A DNA stretch of 64,000 bases, from the NCBI GenBank assembly GCA_964425915.1, contig CAYROO010000001.1, positions 558,001 to 622,000 on the forward strand. The letters run 5' to 3'. A program made the translations under genes and the position numbers. Under the pieces are notes generated by a model. The model was not told where the DNA came from and made no database searches. It saw nothing but the letters and a program-made list of their open reading frames with translations. Source of the DNA: Polycyclovorans sp964425915. GTDB lineage: Bacteria > Pseudomonadota > Gammaproteobacteria > Nevskiales > Nevskiaceae. Shown one piece after another: positions 7,268 to 16,200 of this stretch; the first letter of the stretch is position 1; each line of letters starts with the position of its first letter.

Positions 7268-10200
7268 TTACAGATTTGGCCCGAGGTTGGCAACGCTGAA
7301 GTTGTTAGCCCCGAAGTCTTCCAGTACACCGACCAATTCGATATCGAACTGCGAGACCGCGAGGTCAGCCGAGTTCGCGCCGAGCGTCAGATGATAGATC
7401 CCAGCGTCCGCAGTCAATGAGCTGTCGCTGTAGACAATCACCATGAACTCGCCTTGGTCAACCGACCCGATCGAATCCGCGATCAGCGTCTCGACTTCTC
7501 CGGCGTTAGCAGCATCCATCAGATTGATGGCGCCGCCAGCGTTGATTGCCAGGACCTCAGCGTTGGGACCGACGGCTACATTGCCGCTGTTGGCCAGCGC
7601 CAGGAAGTCGGGAACGCCGACCACGCCAGCATCAACTCCACGCGTGGTGGCTGCGATCTGCTCCAACACGAGCAGGTCGTCCGCACCGAAGCCAGAGACC
7701 GTGAGCGCATCAGTACTTCCGACATCGATCGTCACGTTGCTGATGGTTACCTGATCAGCACCGCCAGCAGTCAGATCAACCGACTGGCCGCCGCGGATGG
7801 CATCCGCACCGCTGAAGGTGATGCTGTCGGCACCCGCATCCTGCAGGGTGAAGTTCTCGACATCATCGTCAGCGATGACGACACCCGCCGCCGCCGTGGT
7901 CAGCACGATGGTCTGGGTGTCCCCACCCAGATCCGTGATGCCCGCGGTGAAGGCGTTGTACTGATCACCGGTCATGGTGAACGTACCGGCACCGTCAAGG
8001 CGGAGACCTTCGATCGCCGTGAGCGTTGCACCGGTGATGTCGAACCCGCCCTGGCCAACGATCTCGTCACTGCCGGCACCCAGGTCATACGTGCCGGTCA
8101 GCACCTGACCACCCGCGGAAATGATATCCGCACCTGCGGCCGTACTGGTGACATTTGTCGCCGTCGCGCTGTTGCCGAACAAGTTGAAGGTGCCGCCGAA
8201 GGCTGACGTGTACTGCTCGACGTCGGCGTCCACCACCACCACACCACCGTCAGCCAGGATCACCTCGTCAGCGCCGCCGCCTGCCACGATGTTGCCCGTG
8301 CCAAACCCGGTGTGCTGCGCCACCGTCATCGTGATGATGCCGGTGAGGTTCAACTGCTCGGCCGTGGTGGCCGCGCCGCCGTTGACGCCCGAGATGTCAG
8401 CACCGGTGGTGGCGGTGATTTCATCCGCGGCGCCGCCGAGGCTGTAGGTGCCGGTGACGGTGAGGCCGTCCACATTCACCACGTCGCTGCCACCGGTACC
8501 GGTGACGTTAACCGCCGTACCAGCCGCGTCGACGTTCAGGGTGGATCCACCCAGCGCGCCGAGCACATAGGTCTCGATATCGGCGTCCGCATCCACCGTG
8601 CCCGAGTCGGACAAGGTGATCTGGTCCGCAACACCAGCTGCATCAATCCCGTTAGCCGCGACGAAAGCCGCATGCTGCGGGACCGTCATCGTGACGTCGC
8701 CGGTGACGTCGATCAGCTCGGCCGTGGTGGCCGCGCCGCTGTTGACGCCGGAGATGTCAGCACCTGCCGTGGCGATGATCACGTCGGCCGCGTCGCCCAG
8801 CGCGTAGTCACCGGTCACCGTGAGGCCGCCCACATTGACGGTCAGCGGCTGCCCCGCCGTGCCGTTGATGTCGACTGCTTCCGAACCGGCGAGCACGTTC
8901 ACCGTGCCACTGTCTTGGAAGGTGTATGTCTCGACGTTGTTGCCGATGCTCAGCACGCCATCACCGTCGAACGCGGTGATGACGATGGTGGTGCCAGCGC
9001 CGCCAGTGATGGAGGCGAAGGACTCGTACTGCGTCTCGGTCATGGAAACCGAACCGGTCACCAGCAGGTTCTCGAAGTTGCTGATCATGGCACCGCTGAT
9101 ATCCGCGCCGTTGCGCAGATCCAGGGTGTCGTTGCCCGCAGCACCGCCATCCAGCGTGCCGGTGGCGGTCAGGCCATCGACGATCACCGTCTGATTGTTG
9201 GCGCCGTCACCCGTCACACTCTGCCAAGCCGCGCCCACCGTGAAAGTGAAGGCGTCGTTCAGGACGTAGGTTTCGACGTCAGCGTCACCCGTCAGCACAC
9301 CGTCGCCGTTCGCGTCATCCAACGTGATGGTGTTAGCGCCACCGCCGGCATTCAGCAGGAGGAAGCCTTCATGCTGCAGCTCGGTCATGGTGGCATTGAA
9401 GATGCCCATGTCCAGCGTCTCGGCCGTGGTTTCGCCGCCGCCATTGACGCCGCTCATGTCGACATCCGCGCCGGTGATCACCAGCTGGTCGTTCGGCGCG
9501 CCCGCATTGGCGCCCAAGTCGATCATACCGGTGATGGTCGCAAGCCCGCCGGTCTGCACGACATCATTGTCGGCGCCGCCATTCACGTTCTGAGCCATCG
9601 CGCCCAGCGTGAAGACGTTGCCCGCGCCGTCGGCGAGGTTGTAGGTCTCCACATCGGCGTCGCCCGTCAGGGCGCCGGACGTGGTGAGCGTGATCTCGTC
9701 CGAAACGCCGGCCGCGTCGATGGTGGTGAACCCATTGTGCTGCGCCAGCGTCATAGTGACGTCGTCGACGAGCGAGATGTTGGTGGCCGTGGTCGCAGCG
9801 CCGCCGTTGACGCCGGAGATATCCGCGCCGCTGGTGGTGCTGATGAAATCCAGGCCGCCCGTCAGGTTGTAGTTACCGGTCACCGTCAGGCCACCAACAA
9901 TCACCGTGCTGCCGTTGGCGCCGCCATTGATGTCAACCGCAGTGTTCAGCGCATTGACGATCAGCGTGTTGGTACCAGCGCTGCTGATGTTGTAGGTCTC
10001 GACGTCTTCGAATGCCGTGACCGTACCCAGGCCCAGCACCGTGACCGCATCGGCACCGCCGGCTGCGTCGATATCGCCAAAGGCTTCGTGCTGAATCCGC
10101 GTCATCGTGATGCCATCGGTCAGCGACAGGGTCTCAGCCGAGGTGGCTGCGCCCGCATTGACACCGGCGATGTTGGCGCCGTTGGTGGCGGTGATGGTGT

Positions 10201-13200
10201 CGCCCACCGATCCCAGCAGCGTGTAGGTCCCGTTCACCGTCAGACCACCAACATTCACGTTGGTACCCGCCAGCGTGTTCGCACCGTTGACGTTCACGTT
10301 GGTGGTCGCCGCATTCACATTCAGCGTGCTAGTGCCCGGCACGAGGTTGTTGTCCTGCAGCGTGTACGTCTCGATATTAGCCGACGCATTGACCGTGCCG
10401 GCGTTGGCGATCGTCACATTGTCGGTGGAACCGTTGGTGTCCTGTACGGTCGCAGCGGCGTGCTGGCCGGCCGTCATCGTCACAACACCGTCGATCTCGA
10501 TGGTCTCGACCGCTGTGATGTTAGCGCCAGTCAGGTTATCGCCCGTATCGGTGATCAGCGTGTCATTGCCAACGCCGCCGATGGTGCCGGTGATAACGTC
10601 CTGTGCGCCAGTGATGACGACATTGTTGCCAGCGCCAGTGTTGACGTTTTGCGAGCCCACACCCAGCGTGAAGCGGTCATCGCCGCCGGAGAGCACGTAG
10701 TTCTCCATGCTTGCGACACCGGTAATTCCAACGCCCGGGAAAGCCGTCTCGGTGGAATCCGAAATGGTGACCGTGTCCGGGGAGTTCGGTGCGACATCGC
10801 CAGCATCGACGATATTCCCCAGCTGCCCGTTCGTGCCGTTCGTTCCGTGCTGTGCAGCGGTGATACGAATGCTCGAAAGCGTTACCAGGGTCTGTTCAAT
10901 GCCCGTAAACGTTGCGCCCGTCAGGTCATCACCAGAATCAACCACCAAGGTATCGGAACCGCCGCCACCATTGATGTTGCCAGTGACCAAGTCAATCGGA
11001 CCGGTGCGGATGGTGTCGTTGCCGTTGCCGCCATTCACGTTCTGGCCGTTAGCGCCCAGGGTGAAGTCGGTATCGAAGTTGGCGAAATTGTAGGTGCCGA
11101 TTTGCGCGTCACCCGTCAGCATGCCACCCGTGGTGAGGGTGATCGTCTCAACACCCGTACCCAGGATGTCCACAAAGCCATTGTGCTGCGCCACCGACAT
11201 GCCTGCGCTGCCAATCACCTGGGCGAACTCAATGTTCGTCAGGGTGGAACCGCTGATGTCCTGACCATTGATGACGACAGTATCGTTGCCGCCCTTGCCA
11301 TCAATGACGTAGCCCGGAGGCGGCGCGCCCGCGAGGACGAACGTTTCGTCGAGGATGGTGCCGACGACCGGGACGCCCGGAAGTACCGGCGTCTGGCCAA
11401 TCGCTGCGCCGCTCAGCACATCCGCACCCGCAAGCGTGGTAACACCCTGCAGGATGATCTGCAGGTCATTGCCGTTCAGCACGCCGTCGTCGTTGAGGTC
11501 AACCCAAAGGACGTTGTCGTCCTGCTGGAAGACCACATCGAGCACGTTGTCGCCCGCGGTGATGGCACCCTGCGCCAAGCCGAAGTTCGCAGCGTTGCCG
11601 GAGAAGTTGATCAGCGCACCTGCACCATACTGGGCTACCGCTTCTGCCACATAACGGAAGTCGATGACGTCGGATCCGTTCAACGGATTTGAGCTGCTCT
11701 CAAAGTCGGTAATGACGTCGCGGCCGGACAGCGAGGTGGAGCTTTCGGCGCGCGCCACATAGTAGAACGTGTCGTTGCCGCTGCCGCCCGTGAGGGTGTC
11801 GCCAGCACCCGCATTGTTGCCGAGCCCCGCATAGATTTCGTCGTTGCCGGTGCCGCCGTTAATCACGTCGACGTCGTTACCGCCGGTGATTTCGTCGTTG
11901 CCGTCACCGCCGTTCAGGGTGTTAAGGCCGTTGCCACCGAAGATGGTGTCGTTGCCGGTGCCGCCATCGACGGAGTCGTTACCGTCGCCGGAGGCGACCA
12001 GGTCGTTGCCGTCGCCAGCATCAATCGTGTCGTTGCCGGTGCCGGTGGTGATGTCATCGTTGCCAGCGCCACCGTTGACGACATTGTTGCCGTTGCCAGC
12101 ATTGACGACGTCGTTGCCGAGGCCGGCGTTGATGACGTCCGAGCCTGTGCCAGTGCTGATGGTGTCATCGCCGGTACCGCCGGTGACGTCGAACGCACCT
12201 GCCGTGATGGCACCCGCGTTCAGCGTCAGGGTGCCTTCGGGCAGGAAGATGCCGGTGTCGTTCAGCGCCGACGCGTCGACCGTGATGCGGCCGCTCGCCA
12301 CGCCGGTGAAGTTGCCATTAACGAAGTTGATGGTGATGTCGTCGTCATCGCTGCCACCGGAGCCCTCGACCACATTGAAGGTCTCGATGCGGCTGACGTT
12401 GGTCAGCGTCGCGGTGCCGTTGTCGGCAGTGAGGTTCAGCGAATCGCCCGCGGAGGTGCCGCCCAGGAGGGTATCGGCGGCGTTGATATCAGCGGCATCG
12501 GCTGAGATCGTCAGCGCGGCGTTGGTGGCAGAGGCATCGATGAAGTCGGCGTCCACACCGGCGTTGTCCGCCGAGAGGTCGATCGACGTGGCGGTGTTGA
12601 AGGCCGCATCGAAGGTCACGTCGTCGCTGCCGGTGCCGCCGATGATGGCGTTCAGGCCGCTAGCTTCGGCATTGGCGCCAAGGGTGGCATTGACGCGGTC
12701 GTTGACGCCGCCGGCGATCAGCTGCTCGACGTTGCTGACGTTCTGGTAACCGTCGTCATCGATCAGGTCGGTGCCGGTGTCTTCCTGCTGGCGGATGGCA
12801 TCGATGCCGTCACCGCCATTCATCGTCACCGTGGAACCCAGGGCGTCGCCGCGAATCTGCAGCTCGTCGCTACCACCACCACCATTGAAGACGATGTTGT
12901 TGTTGACGATGTTGGCGCCGATGTCATTGTCCTTGACAAAGACTTCGCGACCGCCGGTGCCGTTGAAGGTGAAGCGATAGTCACCGTCCTGCTGGCCCGC
13001 ATCCAACGTCACGGTGAAGGTGTCGTTGTTGTTGGTGCCGGAGGTGATCAGCACGTCGGTCACGGTCAGCACGTTGCCGCCAGTGAAGGTCAACGCGTGG
13101 CTGTCGGGGCCAGCCGGCGTCGCAGACGACGTGTTATCGAGCAGCACATACTCCTCAACGCCGGTGACGTTGGTCAGATTGACGCCCGCCGTGACGGCTG

Positions 13201-16200
13201 AACCGCCGCGGCCATCGAGCTGTACGGTATCGCTGCCCGCGCCACCGGCGATGCGGTCGCTGAAGTCCAGCTCGCTGGTCTGCACCACCACCAGGTCGTT
13301 GCCGCCATTCAGCACGATCAAGTCGCTGCCGAACGCAGTATTGACGGTGTCGTCACCCGCGCCCGTGATAATGGTATCGCTACCTGCAGCACCGTTGTCG
13401 TTAACCGTCAAACCGCGAACTGGCTCGGAAGGCGCCGGTGCGACATAGCCGCTCGCATCGAGAATGTCGTTACCCGACCCGTTGAGGTTAACCGTGTCAA
13501 AGCCTGCGGCCTGCGCACGGCTCGCGAGGGTGGTATCCGACCCGGCGTTATCCGTCAGGGTCAGCACTTCGGTGCTGGTGAAGTTCTGGAACGCCTGGTC
13601 AGTGATCAGGACGCTGTCGCTGATGACCACATCAGTTTCACCCGCGCCACCGCCGGAGACGGTATCGAGACCGTCATTGGTCAGCTGGTCGCCGAAGCTG
13701 AAGGTGTCGTTCCCGGCGCCGCCGCCAAGGCTGTCGTTACCGCCGGCACTGCCGTCGAGGAAGTCGTTACCGTCGTTGCCGTTGATGGTGTCGCCGCCAG
13801 CGCCACCCACCAGGGTGTCGTTGCCATCGCCCGACTCCACACTGAAGCGGCGGGTTGCGGCGACCGCCGATGCGTCGAAGTCGAATCCTTCGTTGCTGTC
13901 GAGCTCGGTCGCGTCAACATTGGTCAGCGCTTGAGCATGGGTGTTGACCACCGTGAGATCAACGATGCGGCCCGGCGCATTGTTGTAGTTGTCTTCGACC
14001 TTGACCAGCTCGATGGACGAACCGGCGTCCAGCCGCAACTCGAACACCTCGGTGGTGCCCGCCTGCGGATTGATACCGTCATGCACGAGGGTGATGGTGT
14101 CGGAGCCGCTTCCGCCGAGGATGGTGTCCCCAAGGGTCAGCTCGTTGCCGTCAAAACGGAACTCGTCGTTGCCGCCGCCACCGGACAGCGAATCGTTGCC
14201 GCCATTGAAGGCGCCCGCGCCATTGATAAGGTCGGCATTGCCGTTGTCCCCGTCGCCGACGATGACATCATTGCCGTTACCGCCAATGAGGGTGTCGCTG
14301 CCGTCACCACCAATCAGGGTGAGGTTGCCTATGCGGCCGTTTGCGTCGAAGTTCAGCGTTTCGTTTGCGTCAAGCGCACTCGCGTCCACTTCGGTAGCCG
14401 TTGTGTCGAGCACAAACGCACTGACATTGCCAGGCGCGTTGGTTGGCCGATAGGCGTAGCTATCGCCCGGGTTGCCGGTGTCCGCCAGCACAATTCGCTC
14501 GACCTGCGTGACGTTGTCGAGGTCATTCAGCTGAGAGGCAGCCGCATTTGCCGTGCTCGCAATGTTGAGCAGGTCAGCGTCCGCACCGCCGGTAATCACG
14601 TCGCCTTCGGTGAGGTTGTCGCCGGCATTGACGGTATCTGCGCCAGCGCCGAGCAGCACGGTGTCGTTACCCTGACCCAGGTTCACGACGTCTGCGCCCT
14701 CACCGGTGGTGATGTTGCTGTTGCCGTTGCCGTCGTTGACAGAATCGTTGCCCGTGCCCGTGTCGACCACGTTGTTGCCGGCACCGAGGTTTACGGTGTC
14801 ATTGCCTTCGGCGGTGGTGATGGTGTCGTTGCCGTTCAGGCCATTGACCACATCATTGCCAGCGCCTGCACTGATGACATCCGATGCGTTACCACCGGTG
14901 ACGGAGTCGTTGCCCGCGTTGGAGGTGATGTTGTTGCTCTGGTTCAGCGCACCGACAATGGTGTCGTTACCGGCGCCGCCGCTGAGCGTGGTGTTGCCGT
15001 TGGCATTCACCACGGAGTACGACAGGTTCTGCGTGCTCGAGCTACCGTTGACGTTCTTGACGTTGATGTCGAGGGCGTCGCGGATGGTCAGGCTGCTGTC
15101 CTGAGCATCCAGCACCACGTTGACTGCGCCGGAGCCGACGCCGCCGCCGAGTTCGGTATTAAGCGTATCGATGACGACCGGCAGAGGACCGTCAGTGTGG
15201 ATGACGACCGTTTCCACCGCAAAGTCGATCTCGAGATCGTTCAGCGCATCGCCCGTGTTGGTGGCGCTACGGACGGTGACGTCAACCACGTCACTATTGC
15301 CCGTGACGTCGTTATCACGCATGTCGAGCGAGACGTTCGTCGCGGTTCCGGTCTGGTCCAGCACCTCCAGGAAGGTGGTGTTGTTGGCACCCGCGGCGGC
15401 GTTAGAGAAGAACACGCTGTCGGTGGTGTTCTGGACACGCAGCACACCGATGGGCCCACTGCTGGACAGGTCATACGTCACCAACGCGAAGTTCGGGGAG
15501 TCCGAAGTCACTTGGAAGACGTCGACGTTGTTGAAGATGAAGCCGGCGTAGTTCGCACCGCCGCCCACGTCAACCGAGTGGGTGACGATGTCGAAGCCGC
15601 CGCCGCCGTCGACGCTGTCACCAGCGTTGAGGGTGTTGTTGACCGCCGTGAACACTTCATCATTGGCATTGCCGATGAAGGTATCGAGGCCCAGGGTGAA
15701 TACGTCCGCAACTTCCTGGACATTGATGGTGATCACACCGGTATCAGTGCCACCGTTGCCGTCGCTCACCGTGTAGGTGAAGGAGTCGGTGCCGGAGAAG
15801 CCGCCAAACGGGGTGTAGGCAAAGCTGCCGTTGGGCTGCATCACCACACTGCCGCCGTTGGCGGTCACGCCGCCGCCAGCCACGGAGAAGGTCAGTGCGT
15901 CGCCATCGACGTCGGTGGCGGTGACCGAGCCATTAAGCACGGTATCTTCGATGCCGGGCAGGGTCTGGTCCTGTGCCACCGGCGCATCGTTGACAGCCGC
16001 GACCGTGATGCTCTGGGTGTAGGTCACCAAGCCGCCGTTGCCGTCGCTCACCGTGAAGGTGAAGCTGTCGTTGCCGTTGAAGTTGGCAGCCGGGGTGTAG
16101 GTGTAGGTGCCGTTGGCGTTGACCACCACGGTGCCGTTGGCCGGGCCAGTGGCCAGCGCGTAGGTCAGAGTGTCACCGTCGACATCGGTGGCAACTGGCA

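Noticed and set aside
8312..11692. Very long plus-strand frame (1126 codons) opposite the giant gene
   Set aside because: It mirrors the repeat periodicity of the minus-strand gene, is extremely rich in Arg/His/Val/Gly, and has no family features. GC-rich repeat coding leaves the antisense frame open.
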